Source: Nocardioides cavernae (lineage in GTDB: Bacteria > Actinomycetota > Actinomycetes > Propionibacteriales > Nocardioidaceae). Taken from it: DNA of 64,000 nt. The DNA lies in NCBI RefSeq assembly GCF_013410035.1, contig NZ_JACCBW010000002.1, positions 124,001 through 188,000 of the forward strand. Direction: 5' to 3'. Every line of letters starts with the position of its first letter. Position 1 is the first letter of the stretch. The notes beneath the pieces are model-generated. The model saw only the letters and a list, made by a program, of their open reading frames with translations, was not told the DNA's origin and made no database searches. The translations under genes were made by a program, and so were the position numbers. This document shows, in pieces, positions 34,160 through 42,935 of this stretch.

Positions 34160-35283
34160 ACCTCCCGCAGCTGCTGGACCCGGTAGCGGACGGTCTGCGC
34201 GTGGACGAAGAGCTCCTCGGCGACGGCGTCGCGCCGGCCGTGGTTGAGCAGCCAGCTGCGCAGCGTGTCGGTGAGCTTCTCGGCCGTCGACGGGCGCAGG
34301 TCGGCCAGGGGAGCCAGCACGCGGGCACGGAGGTCCTCGCGGGCGGCCGGGTCGGCGGTGAGGACGAGCGAGGCGAGGTGGTCGTCGGAGTCGACGAGGC
34401 CCTCGAGGTCGAGGGCGGCGCAGCGCAGGGCACGGCGGTACGACGTCAGCGCGGCGAGCCAGTCGACGCCCGGGCCGACCACCGCGTCCGTGCCGCGCAG
34501 CGACCGCAGCAGCGTGCGGCGCGACGTCCGCGACCCCGTGCTCGGCACGAGCAGCAGGGCGTGGCCCTCGGGCAGGCCGGCGACGTCGTCGGTGGGCTGG
34601 AGGGTGCGCTGGTCCAGCGCGGTCAGCGCGTGGGAGACCTGGGACTCGGGCAGCACCACCGCGGTGAGGGCGCCGGGCGGCTCCCAGTCGGCGCGCTCGG
34701 CCGCGGCGTTCACCGCGTCGGCGGGGGCGGCGGTGAGCAGGGCGCGCGCGAGGCGCTCGAGGTTGCGCTGCCGCACGCGCCCGCTGCTCTCGAGCTCGTC
34801 GGTGTGTCCGGCGACCGACGAGGCGGACAGCTCGTCGATGTAGGCGAAGACCAGGCCGGCGAAGCGTGCGAGCTGGTCGGCGTCGATGCCCGCCTCGACC
34901 GCGGCCGCCGCCATGTCCTGCCACGACGTGCGGGCGCCGACGCGGTAGGCCGCGAGCAGCGCCTCGACGGTCCGCCCGCTGCGCGCCTCGCCGCGCCCGA
35001 GCTGGTAGGCGCCGTCCACGGCCGGCGCCCTCGGCGGTGCCGCGCCGTCCCGACGGGTGGCGAGGGTCAGGAAGCCGCCGAGCGCGAGCTGCACGGCGTT
35101 GCGGATGACCTCGCCCATCGGTCCGCTGAACGCACCGGCATAGCTCGGCACCTCCTCGATGATGGTCAGCACCACCCGGTCGGCCACCTCGACCAGCCGT
35201 GAGCGCAGGGCCTCGGCCACGTCGGGGTCGAGGGCGACGGCCGTCTGCAATTGTGTGGCGGGACGCACAGAGTGGGTGGCCAT
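34099..35283 (-). CDS. PucR/CdaR-family transcriptional regulator
   Basis: 394 residues. The C-terminal HTH_30-like motif is LRSWLLNHGRRDAVAEELFVHAQTVRYRVQQL; the centre resembles a GGDEF-derived effector domain and the N-terminus is a helical region. PucR regulators control catabolic or lipid genes in response to small molecules. It faces the ferredoxin reductase/desaturase operon across a 103-base region containing a perfect palindrome, so it is the likely regulator of that operon and itself. ATG 35283 was preferred over an upstream extension that would cross the promoter. Confidence 0.85.
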   Translation of the reverse strand: MATHSVRPATQLQTAVALDPDVAEALRSRLVEVADRVVLTIIEEVPSYAGAFSGPMGEVIRNAVQLALGGFLTLATRRDGAAPPRAPAVDGAYQLGRGEARSGRTVEALLAAYRVGARTSWQDMAAAAVEAGIDADQLARFAGLVFAYIDELSASSVAGHTDELESSGRVRQRNLERLARALLTAAPADAVNAAAERADWEPPGALTAVVLPESQVSHALTALDQRTLQPTDDVAGLPEGHALLLVPSTGSRTSRRTLLRSLRGTDAVVGPGVDWLAALTSYRRALRCAALDLEGLVDSDDHLASLVLTADPAAREDLRARVLAPLADLRPSTAEKLTDTLRSWLLNHGRRDAVAEELFVHAQTVRYRVQQLREVYGDQLEDPAFVLDATLALA

Positions 35284-35303
35284 GCGGACTCCAGATCGAG
35301 GGA

Positions 35304-35320
35304 TTGTTCGCTGCGAACAA
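35304..35320. promoter_or_regulatory. Operator palindrome TTGTTCGC-T-GCGAACAA
   Basis: Perfect 8-bp arms with one central base lie between the divergent PucR-like regulator and the reductase/desaturase operon. A TATGCT hexamer on the minus strand (35327-35322) is adjacent. Likely binding site for the regulator. Confidence 0.65.
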
Positions 35321-35386
35321 AAGCATACGCCCGATTCACGTGCCGTGAGCAGGAACATCGGCCGCGGAACCGGGATGGTTGGTTCC

Positions 35387-36505
35387 ATGAGCACGACTCT
35401 CGAGCCGCCGGTGCGTGGCACGCGCATGCGCGACCAGCTGGTCCGCGTGGCCGAGGCCGCCACCACGCCCTACCTCCCGTCCGACTTCATGGACCTCTTC
35501 GCCCCGCTCCGCTCGGGTGCCGACCTCCGCGGCCGGGTCGAGTCGATCCACCCGGAGACCGCCGACGCGGCGACGATCGTGATCCGTCCGGGCGCCGACT
35601 GGGCCGGCCACGTCCCCGGCCAGTACCTCCGCATCGGCATCGACGTCGACGGCGTACGCCAGTGGCGGGCGTACTCCCTCACCCACGGCCCGCGCCGCGA
35701 CGGCCGCATCTCGATCACGGTCAAGGCCGTGCCCGACGGCCTGGTCAGCAACCACCTCGTCCACCGGGCCCGGCCCGGCACGCTCGTCCACCTCGAGCAG
35801 GCCGCCGGCGAGTTCGTGCTCCCGCCCGCGGGCGGCAAGCACCTCATGGTCACCGCCGGCTCCGGGATCACGCCGGTCATCGGCATGCTGCGCAACCTCT
35901 TCCCCAGCACCGACGAGGGCGTGCTCCGCCCCGAGCGCAGCGCGGTCCACGACATCGTCGTCGTCCACGTCGCCCCGAGCCGCCCCGACTCGATCTTCAT
36001 CCACGACCTCGAGGCGCTCGACGCCGCCGGCGCCATCCGCCTCGTGGCGCGCTACGACGACGAGCACGGCGTCCTCGACGTCGACCGGCTCTCCGACCTC
36101 GTCCCGGACCTGGCCGAGCGCGCCACCCTCGCGTGCGGTCCCGCGGGCCTGCTCGACGCCCTCGCCGCGCATCACGACGAGGCCGGCATCAGCCTCACCA
36201 CCGAGCAGTTCCGCACCGCCCGCGTCGAGCCCGGCGAGGGCGGCACGGTGGCCTTCGCCGACGGCACGACCCTCGACCTCGACGGTGCGACGCCGATCCT
36301 CGACGCCGCCGAGGACGCCGGCAAGCTCATGCCGAGCGGCTGCCGGATGGGCATCTGCATGGGCTGCGTCATCCCCCTGCGCGAGGGCAGCGTCCGCGAC
36401 CTGCGCGACGGCGCCATCACCACCGCGGTCCCCGGCGAGAGCGGCGCGATCAAGGTGCAGACCTGCATCAACGCCGCCGCCGGCCCGTGCCACTTCGACC
36501 ACTGA
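35387..36505 (+). CDS. Ferredoxin reductase (FAD/NADPH + 2Fe-2S) partner of the desaturase
   Basis: 372 residues. FAD-binding motif RAYSLTH (about 105-111), NAD(P)H domain with VTAGSGITPVIGML and ACGPAGLL, and a C-terminal plant-type ferredoxin domain with SGCRMGICMGC and QTC cysteines. It passes electrons from NADPH to the di-iron desaturase encoded next. In mycobacteria the equivalent Rv3230c/DesA3 pair makes oleate from stearoyl-CoA (family knowledge). ATG 35387 follows a second ATG at 35375, which is possible. Confidence 0.85.
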   Translation: MSTTLEPPVRGTRMRDQLVRVAEAATTPYLPSDFMDLFAPLRSGADLRGRVESIHPETADAATIVIRPGADWAGHVPGQYLRIGIDVDGVRQWRAYSLTHGPRRDGRISITVKAVPDGLVSNHLVHRARPGTLVHLEQAAGEFVLPPAGGKHLMVTAGSGITPVIGMLRNLFPSTDEGVLRPERSAVHDIVVVHVAPSRPDSIFIHDLEALDAAGAIRLVARYDDEHGVLDVDRLSDLVPDLAERATLACGPAGLLDALAAHHDEAGISLTTEQFRTARVEPGEGGTVAFADGTTLDLDGATPILDAAEDAGKLMPSGCRMGICMGCVIPLREGSVRDLRDGAITTAVPGESGAIKVQTCINAAAGPCHFDH

Positions 36506-36539
36506 CACCCGACCTCCCCGACACCCCCAGGAGAGCGAC

Positions 36540-37775
36540 ATGACGACCATCCAGAAGAAGGCCGTGCTCGGCCAGTCCAACCCGATCGCGCACCTCACCG
36601 AGGCCGACATCGAGCAGCTCGGCATCGAGCTCGACGCCATCCGCCAGGAGGTCCTCGACACCCGCGGCGCCGGCGACGCGGCGTACATCCGCCGGGTCAT
36701 CGACGTGCAGCGCAAGCTCGAGCTCGGCTCCCGCGCGGTGCTGCTCTTCAGCGCCTTCCCGCCGGCCTGGGTCCTCGGCACCCTCGGCCTGAGCGTGTCC
36801 AAGATCCTCGACAACATGGAGATCGGCCACAACATCCTCCACGGCCAGTGGGACTGGATGCGCGACCCCAAGATCCACTCCAGCACCTGGGAGTGGGACA
36901 TGGCCTCGCCCGCCGAGCAGTGGAAGCACAGCCACAACGAGCTGCACCACACCTACACCAACGTGATCGGCAAGGACAACGACCTCGGCTACGGCATCAT
37001 GCGCGTCGACGAGGACCAGCCCTGGACGCCGGCCTCGCTCGCGCAGCCGATCTTCTGCTTCGTCAACGCCGTCTTCTTCGAGTACGGCATCGCGGCCTAC
37101 GACCTCGAGCTCGGTGCCGTCATCGCCAAGAAGCAGACCAAGGAGCCGGAGTTCCGCCGCCGCGCCAAGCAGGTCCTCACCAAGATCCGCAAGCAGGCCA
37201 CCAAGGACTACGTCGTCCACCCGGCCCTGTCGATCCCGACCGGCTCGTTCCTGCCGACCCTCGCGGCGAACTTCACCGCCAACGTCGTGCGCAACCTCTG
37301 GTCCAACTCCGTCATCCTCTGCGGACACTTCCCCGAGGGCGTCGAGACCTTCGAGAAGCGCTCGATCGAGGGTGAGACCAAGGGCGAGTGGTACGTGCGC
37401 CAGATGCTCGGCAGCGCCAACATCTCCGGCTCCAAGGCCCTCCACATCATGACCGGCAACCTGTCGCACCAGATCGAGCACCACCTCTTCCCCGACCTGC
37501 CGTCGAACCGCTACGCCGAGATCGCGCCCAAGGTGCAGGCCCTCTTCGAGAAGTACGACCTCACCTACTGCGCGCGCCCGATGCCGCAGCAGGTCGCCTC
37601 GGCCTGGCACAAGGTCATCCGCCTCTCGCTGCCCAACGGCTGGCTCGCCACGACCAACCGCAAGAACGCCCCCCAGCAGCTCGCCGTCCTCTACAAGATG
37701 GCCACCGGCGACCGCCGCACCCGTCGCCTGCTCGGCCGCAAGCTCGAGAGCGAGGCGCGCGCCAAGGCTGCGTGA
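36540..37775 (+). CDS. Acyl-CoA delta-9 desaturase (DesA3-like)
   Basis: 411 residues with the three histidine boxes of membrane di-iron desaturases: HNILHGQWDW, HSHNELHHTYTN and HQIEHHLFPD, plus several hydrophobic segments. It inserts a double bond in long-chain acyl-CoA and needs the reductase encoded upstream. ATG 36540 follows AGGAGAG. The PucR-like regulator and palindromic operator are on the other side of the reductase gene, so lipid unsaturation is probably the controlled trait. A rho-independent terminator follows. Confidence 0.9.
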   Translation: MTTIQKKAVLGQSNPIAHLTEADIEQLGIELDAIRQEVLDTRGAGDAAYIRRVIDVQRKLELGSRAVLLFSAFPPAWVLGTLGLSVSKILDNMEIGHNILHGQWDWMRDPKIHSSTWEWDMASPAEQWKHSHNELHHTYTNVIGKDNDLGYGIMRVDEDQPWTPASLAQPIFCFVNAVFFEYGIAAYDLELGAVIAKKQTKEPEFRRRAKQVLTKIRKQATKDYVVHPALSIPTGSFLPTLAANFTANVVRNLWSNSVILCGHFPEGVETFEKRSIEGETKGEWYVRQMLGSANISGSKALHIMTGNLSHQIEHHLFPDLPSNRYAEIAPKVQALFEKYDLTYCARPMPQQVASAWHKVIRLSLPNGWLATTNRKNAPQQLAVLYKMATGDRRTRRLLGRKLESEARAKAA

Positions 37776-37794
37776 CGCTCGCCCGTACGTCGCA

Positions 37795-37824
37795 CGAAGG
37801 CCCCCGGACATCCGGGGGCTTTCG
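37795..37824 (+). terminator. Rho-independent terminator after the desaturase gene
   Basis: CGAAGGCCCCCGGA / TCCGGGGGCTTTCG, 13 of 14 pairs with a CA loop, followed by TCTTTCC. This is one of the few classical terminators in the window. Confidence 0.7.
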
Positions 37825-37871
37825 TCTTTCCTGCACGCCGAGGTCGCATCGGTCGTAAGGTCTCCCCTGAC

Positions 37872-37888
37872 GCAGCCGTGGGGGCTGC
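37872..37888 (+). promoter_or_regulatory. Hairpin GCAGCC-GTGGG-GGCTGC in the leader of a surface-protein gene
   Basis: The stem of 6 pairs encloses a GTGGG loop. It lies about 11 bases after TAAGGT (37856-37861) and 18 bases before GTG 37906. Related hairpins with the same CC-GTGGG-GG core are at 40099-40115 and 42893-42911. Confidence 0.4.
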
Positions 37889-37905
37889 CTTCGTGGGGGT
37901 TGTCG

Positions 37906-39951
37906 GTGCGCACGCTGGTTCGTCCTGTCCTTGCTGGAGTCGTCGGGCTCTCGGTCACCATCCCGGCGGCGCTCGTGTCCACCCAGGTGCACGCCGCCGC
38001 CACTGGCGGCATCTCGGGAACCGTGGTAGCCGACGGCGGCTCGTCCCTCGAGGGGATCCAGGTGGCCGCCTACCGCTGGACGTCGGGGGCGTGGCAGACC
38101 ATCGCCGGTGACCAGACCGACGCCGATGGCCTGTACGCGATCGAGAACCTGCAGCCGGGCACCTACCGCGTCGGGTTCACCGACCACTCGCGACGTCACT
38201 TCCCGGAGTTCTTCGACAACGAGAAGTTCGTGGACGTCGCCCGGGACGTGACGGTGGCGGACGGGGAGACGACACCGGACGTCGACGCCGGGCTGGCTCC
38301 GGCGGGCCTCATCGCCGGCACCGTCACCAAGACGAGCGGCGTGCCCGCTCCCGGCATCGAGGTCCAGGCCTACGTCTGGGACACGAGCATGGGACCCGGG
38401 TGGTGGCGAAGCATGGCCATGGCCACGACGGGCCCGGACGGGACCTACGAGCTGCGCGGTCTCGACACCGACAGCTACCGCGTGGGCTTCCGTGACACGA
38501 TGAACGGCAGCCTGGCCGCGGAGTACTGGGACGACGTGGCGACCCGTGAGGCAGCCACCCCGATCCAGCTGGAGCGGGGGCAGCGGTTGCTCAACCGCGA
38601 CGCCCACCTCGTCGCCGCGTCGCACATCACCGGTCGCGCGCTGGACAGCTCGGGCCTGCCCGTCGAGGGGCTTGCCGTCTCCGCGTACCAGAAGGACCCG
38701 ACCTACGGGTACTGGACCACGGTCGCCTCGACGCGGACGAGCTCGAACGGCACCTACGACATCGGTCGTCTGGCGGCCGGCACCTACCGCGTCGGCTTCC
38801 GGCACGAGACCAACAAGTACCTCGAGGAGTACTGGCCCAGTGGTGCAACCCCGCAGTCCGCCGCGGACGTGGTGGTGGGGCCGGAAGCGAGCGTGGGTGG
38901 CAAGGACGTCGTCGTCGTACGACCGGCCAGTGTCTCGGGCGTGGTGACCTCGTCGACCGGGGCGCCGGTCCTGGGCGCGTACGTCTCGCCCCGGAGGTGG
39001 AACGAGTCCCAGCAGACCTGGGAGTTCATCAGCCTCCAGTACTCCCAGCAGACGACCAACGCCTCCGGACAGTACTCCCTGACGGGGCTCCGCCCGGGCC
39101 GCTACCGGCTGCAGTACTCCGCCTTCAACGGGTCGAGCCCGTTCATCCCTGAGTGGTGGGACAACCAGCAGCACGAGGCCGAGTCGACCGTGGTCGAGCT
39201 GGGCGAGGCGCAGGCCCTCGTCGGGCTGGCGACGGTGATGGAGAAGGGCTCGACCATCCGGGGAACCGTGCGACGCCCGGACGCGAGCCCGGTCGAGGAG
39301 ATCGAGGTCCTTCCGTACCTCTGGGTCCCGCACCTCGCCGAGTGGCGCAAGCGGGACTGGGGCGGCTGGACCGACGAGGGGGGAAGGTACGAGATCACCT
39401 ACCTCATGTCGGGCACGTACCGGCTGGCGCTTCGTCACGACGGTCAGGTCATCGGCTGGCTCGGCGGTTCCTCCCTGCAGACGGCGACCGACGTCGTGGT
39501 GGGCCCTGATGCGGCGCTGACGGGCAAGGACGGCACGGTGGACGTGCCCACCCCCGACCCGACGCCGACCCCCACGCCCACCCCGGTGCCCACCCCGGTG
39601 CCCACCCCGGTGCCCGCGCCGATCCCGACTCCGACCCAGACCAGCACCCCGACCACCACCCCCGCGCCGGACCTGGCATCGCAGCTCGGCGGCGTCGCGG
39701 AGGACCTGCGGGTGAGCGGCAAGCCGGCCGTGGGCAGGACGGTCAGGGTCACGGGGCTCGTCGCGCAGCTGCGGACGAAGGTCGGCTACCGGTTCCAGTG
39801 GTACGCCGGCAGCACCGCGATCAGGAAGGCCACCAGGCCCAGCCTCAAGGTCACCAGGGCCATGCGCGGCACGGTGCTGAAGGTGAAGGTGAAGGTCACC
39901 GCGGGCGGAAGCAGCAAGGCCGTCACGCTGAAGGTCGGCAAGGTCGCCTGA
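37906..39951 (+). CDS. Secreted surface protein, five carboxypeptidase-regulatory-like modules plus C-terminal domain
   Basis: 681 residues. Signal peptide (about 1-30) ends TQVHA. Five modules of about 95-105 residues follow, each with a GTYRVGF-like strand and a W-or Y-rich end (EFFDN, EYWDD, EYWPS, EWWDN), i.e. carboxypeptidase-regulatory/Cna-B-like beta sandwiches. Then comes a Pro/Thr linker (PTPTPTPVPTPVPTP) and a C-terminal domain GKPAVGRTVRVTGL...LKVGKVA shared with the protein at 46695. Probable adhesin or matrix protein of the cell surface. No LPXTG motif. GTG 37906 follows GGGGG; TTG 37900 is possible. Confidence 0.75.
   Translation: MRTLVRPVLAGVVGLSVTIPAALVSTQVHAAATGGISGTVVADGGSSLEGIQVAAYRWTSGAWQTIAGDQTDADGLYAIENLQPGTYRVGFTDHSRRHFPEFFDNEKFVDVARDVTVADGETTPDVDAGLAPAGLIAGTVTKTSGVPAPGIEVQAYVWDTSMGPGWWRSMAMATTGPDGTYELRGLDTDSYRVGFRDTMNGSLAAEYWDDVATREAATPIQLERGQRLLNRDAHLVAASHITGRALDSSGLPVEGLAVSAYQKDPTYGYWTTVASTRTSSNGTYDIGRLAAGTYRVGFRHETNKYLEEYWPSGATPQSAADVVVGPEASVGGKDVVVVRPASVSGVVTSSTGAPVLGAYVSPRRWNESQQTWEFISLQYSQQTTNASGQYSLTGLRPGRYRLQYSAFNGSSPFIPEWWDNQQHEAESTVVELGEAQALVGLATVMEKGSTIRGTVRRPDASPVEEIEVLPYLWVPHLAEWRKRDWGGWTDEGGRYEITYLMSGTYRLALRHDGQVIGWLGGSSLQTATDVVVGPDAALTGKDGTVDVPTPDPTPTPTPTPVPTPVPTPVPAPIPTPTQTSTPTTTPAPDLASQLGGVAEDLRVSGKPAVGRTVRVTGLVAQLRTKVGYRFQWYAGSTAIRKATRPSLKVTRAMRGTVLKVKVKVTAGGSSKAVTLKVGKVA
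39577..39612 (+). repeat. 12-bp tandem repeat in the proline linker
   Basis: CCCACCCCGGTG occurs three times in a row and degenerates on both sides. It encodes the PVPT repeat of the linker; copy-number change would alter stalk length without a frameshift. Confidence 0.7.
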
Positions 39952-40425
39952 TCCCGTCGGACAACTGGTCTGGACCTCCGTAGAAACACGGATGTATCAG
40001 GACGGCGACCCGAGCATCCTCTTCTTCGTGAGCACTCGACACAGGGGAGCAGGGATGAGCACGAACGGCACGTCGGGGAGCACCCGATGATCCGCATCGG
40101 TTCCGTGGGGGAGCCGGGCTACGACGCACGCGCCGACGTGGCGCGTCCGTCGGTGCCGAGGCCGCGTGCGCAGGCGGACGTGGGGTCCGCCGTGGGGGCG
40201 CAGGCCTAGCAGCACGCAGGGCCGGCGACACAGGGGATCGTCGGACCGGGCAGGAGCCGGGTGTCGGTGTGGGATCGGGGGATCCGCACCGGGGCCCGGC
40301 TCTCGTGCGTACCGGCGCGGTGCGGTGGGCTCACCCGTGGGGCCGTGGACGGAGCGCGCACGCAGGTGCATCCTTGGCCGATCTCCCCGGCACACCTCGG
40401 ACGGGGCGAGGCACACGGGGGCACC
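39952..40425 (+). other. 474-base leader region before the second surface-protein gene
   Basis: No full-size gene. It contains CTGGTCTGGACC (39965), AGGACGGCGACCCGAGC (39999) and a CC-GTGGG-GG hairpin (40099-40115), all echoed upstream of the small ORF at 42936. Two short coupled frames are present: 40055-40090 (11 codons, ending ATGA) and 40087-40209. Confidence 0.5.
40087..40209 (+). CDS. Possible small protein of 40 residues
   Basis: ATG 40087, with GGGGAG 9 bases upstream, opens a frame ending at 40209 (MIRIGSVGEPGYDARADVARPSVP...). It overlaps an 11-codon frame by ATGA. No similarity recognised, low-complexity composition; weak evidence, and it may be an unprocessed leader or chance. 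Confidence 0.2.
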   Translation: MIRIGSVGEPGYDARADVARPSVPRPRAQADVGSAVGAQA

Positions 40426-42798
40426 ATGGCTGGGATCCGGAACCTCATCGTTCGCGCGAGCGTCGCGTCCGTCGCGCTCGCCCTGGCGCTGGCGGGCGTC
40501 ACCGCGGTCGTGCTGCCGTCCTCGGCGGCAGCGGGGGGTGGCTCGATCTCGGGCACGGTCCGCGCCGCCGGCGTCGGGCTGCCCAACCCCTACGTCTACC
40601 TCTACCAGCAGGACGGCCCGTCCTGGCGGGCCGTGCGGATCGGCGGCCACGTGCCGTTCGGGACCGCCGACTACGTCTTCGACGACCTGGGCCCCGGCAC
40701 CTACCGCGTGATGGTGAGCAACCCGGGCGAGCCGTGGGTCGAGACCTTCCACCCCTCGGCCGACCTGCTCGAGAACGCGGCCGACATCGTCCTCGCCGAG
40801 GGCCAGGACGTCACCGGGAAGGACGTCGACCTCCTCCGCGAGGGGCGGGTGCGGGGCACCGTCTCGGACGCGGACGGCCGGCCGCTCGCCGGCGTCGAGG
40901 TCACCGTGACCGACACCGACCAGGCGACCCGCTACGTCGAGACCGAGACGGATGCCGAGGGACGCTACGAGGTCGGTCGGCTGACCACCGACGACTACGT
41001 CGTCCTCTTCGACGGCCATCAGGTCGGCATGGGCGCCGAGTACTGGCCGGACGCGCCGACGCGCACGCTGGCCCGACCCGTCGCGGTGGTGTCGGGCGAG
41101 GACGACGCCGGCATCGACTCCGTCCTGGAGCAGCCGGGCATCCTGCGCGGCACGGTGACCGACGCCCTGACCGGCGACCCCGTGGCGTACGCCGCGATCA
41201 CCCTCTACGAGCTGCGGGACGGTGACTGGCAGGGCACCCGCTCCACGACGGGTACGGACGCCCGCGGCCGCTACGAGCTGAAGGGTGTCTGGGGCACCTA
41301 CCGGGTGCTCGCGGTCGGCCCGGGCTACGACACGCACGGGTACGCCTTCCACCCGGACGTCCCGGACGTGGACGCCGCCGCCTCGGTGACGGTCCCGGAG
41401 GGAGGGTCCGCCGGCGGCGTCGACATCGCCCTCGCCAGGCAGCCCGGCACCTCGACGATCAGCGGCCGCGTCGTCGCGTCCGGCACCGCTGCGGCCGGGA
41501 TGGTCGTCACCGCGGAGCTGCGGGTGGGCGACGACGGGTGGTGGAGGGCAGCGTCCGTGACGACAGCCGCGGACGGCTCCTACCGGGCCTACGTCGGCTA
41601 TCCCGGCACCTACCGGATCAGCTTCACCGACCCGTCGGGCGACCTCGACGACCGGTGGTGGCGGGACCGGGTCTCAGCGGCGACCGCCACGCCCCTGGAG
41701 ATCCCCCGGGGTGGGTCGACGGTGACCGGCATCGACGCCGAGATGGCCCCGGTGCCGGGCGGCGCGCTCGGCGGCGCCGTCACCGGGTGGGCCGACGAGC
41801 CCCTCGCCGACGTCGACGTCACGCTCTTCGAGCGGAGCACCATCACGTCCGCGTGGACCGAGGTGGTCACGGTCGGCACCGACGCCTCGGGCCGGTGGGG
41901 GGTGCCCGACCTCCCCGCAGGCACCTACCGCGTCGGCTACGTCGACGACTCCGACCGCCACGTCCCCGAGTTCCACCTCGACAGTCCCGACGTGGCGTCC
42001 GCCGAGGACGTCGAGGTGCGTGCCGGAGGCACGACGACGCTCAGCGCCACGCTCGCACCGGCCGACGGGTCCATCGCCGGCAGGGTCACGGGCGAGGACG
42101 ACCTCGTCCCGATCGACGGCATCCGGGTCACGGTCTACGGCCCGGCCGACGGAGGATGGACCGCGCTCGACGAGACCGGCGTCGACGAGGACGGCGACTA
42201 CGTCCTCGACGGCCTCGCCCCCGGTGACTACCGCGTCGGGTTCGAGGACGAGGCGGGACTGCTGGTGGGGGAGTTCTGGTACGACGCCCCCGCCCTCACC
42301 GCGGCGTGGGACGTGGAGGTCCTGCCCGGCGGGGAGACCGGCCTCTACTGGGCGGACCTGGCGTCGAAGGACGTGACGCCCACTCCCGAGCCCACGCCGT
42401 CCCCGTCGCCGTCTCCCTCGACGTCTCCCTCGCCGACGACCGGACCCGTGGCCTCGCCCAGCACCCCCACTCCGACGACGACGTCCACCGTCGCGCCCGC
42501 CCAGCCGGCCCCTGCGATCAGCAACACCGCGAGGCCGCGCATCGCCGGTACGCCCGTGGTGGGCCGCGTGCTCCGCGCCCGTCCCGGGGGTTGGTCGCCG
42601 TCCGCGGTCGTGCTGACGTACGAGTGGCGCGCCGACGGCAGGCGCATCCGGCGCGCCGACGGTCCGCGCCTGTTCGTGACGCGCACCCTCCTCGGCGCGC
42701 GGGTGTCCGTACGCGTCCGGGCCACGCTGGACGGTGCCGCCGACGTCGTCGCGCGGTCCCGGCCGGCGGCGAAGGTCACGCCGCGGGCCCGGATGTGA
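40426..42798 (+). CDS. Secreted surface protein, six carboxypeptidase-regulatory-like modules
   Basis: 790 residues from ATG 40426, after GGGGG at 40417. Signal peptide ends SSAAA. Six modules of about 95-105 residues follow, each with GTYR(V/I) and starting like GSISGTV, RVRGTV, ILRGTV, STISGR, GALGGAV, GSIAGRV. A PTPEPTPSPSPSPST linker leads to a C-terminal Ig-like domain (TPVVGRVLRARPGGWSP) that is related to, but diverged from, the one in the neighbours. Probable cell-surface or matrix protein; the modules resemble Cna-B stalks. No sorting signal seen. Confidence 0.75.
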   Translation: MAGIRNLIVRASVASVALALALAGVTAVVLPSSAAAGGGSISGTVRAAGVGLPNPYVYLYQQDGPSWRAVRIGGHVPFGTADYVFDDLGPGTYRVMVSNPGEPWVETFHPSADLLENAADIVLAEGQDVTGKDVDLLREGRVRGTVSDADGRPLAGVEVTVTDTDQATRYVETETDAEGRYEVGRLTTDDYVVLFDGHQVGMGAEYWPDAPTRTLARPVAVVSGEDDAGIDSVLEQPGILRGTVTDALTGDPVAYAAITLYELRDGDWQGTRSTTGTDARGRYELKGVWGTYRVLAVGPGYDTHGYAFHPDVPDVDAAASVTVPEGGSAGGVDIALARQPGTSTISGRVVASGTAAAGMVVTAELRVGDDGWWRAASVTTAADGSYRAYVGYPGTYRISFTDPSGDLDDRWWRDRVSAATATPLEIPRGGSTVTGIDAEMAPVPGGALGGAVTGWADEPLADVDVTLFERSTITSAWTEVVTVGTDASGRWGVPDLPAGTYRVGYVDDSDRHVPEFHLDSPDVASAEDVEVRAGGTTTLSATLAPADGSIAGRVTGEDDLVPIDGIRVTVYGPADGGWTALDETGVDEDGDYVLDGLAPGDYRVGFEDEAGLLVGEFWYDAPALTAAWDVEVLPGGETGLYWADLASKDVTPTPEPTPSPSPSPSTSPSPTTGPVASPSTPTPTTTSTVAPAQPAPAISNTARPRIAGTPVVGRVLRARPGGWSPSAVVLTYEWRADGRRIRRADGPRLFVTRTLLGARVSVRVRATLDGAADVVARSRPAAKVTPRARM

Positions 42799-42807
42799 CA
42801 CGAGGAC

Positions 42808-42911
42808 CTGGTCTGGACCGTCCCCCGAAGACTTGCCGCAGGCTTCCATTAGTAAAGGACGTCGGCCCGAGCCGTCTCCTAGCCTCGGCCGTGCGGTCCG
42901 TGGGGGACCGC
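42808..42911 (+). promoter_or_regulatory. Conserved upstream blocks before the 80-residue gene
   Basis: CTGGTCTGGACC (42808) is identical to 39965, and AGGACGTCGGCCCGAGC (42856) matches 39999 at 15 of 17 positions. A -10-like TAGCCT starts at 42880, and hairpin GCGGTCC-GTGGG-GGACCGC is at 42893-42911. Confidence 0.4.
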
Positions 42912-42935
42912 GAGGGGGACGGAAGGGGTCCGGAG

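Noticed and set aside
39577..39612. 12-bp tandem repeat as a phase-variation switch
   Set aside because: The unit is a multiple of three, so changes alter linker length but not the frame.
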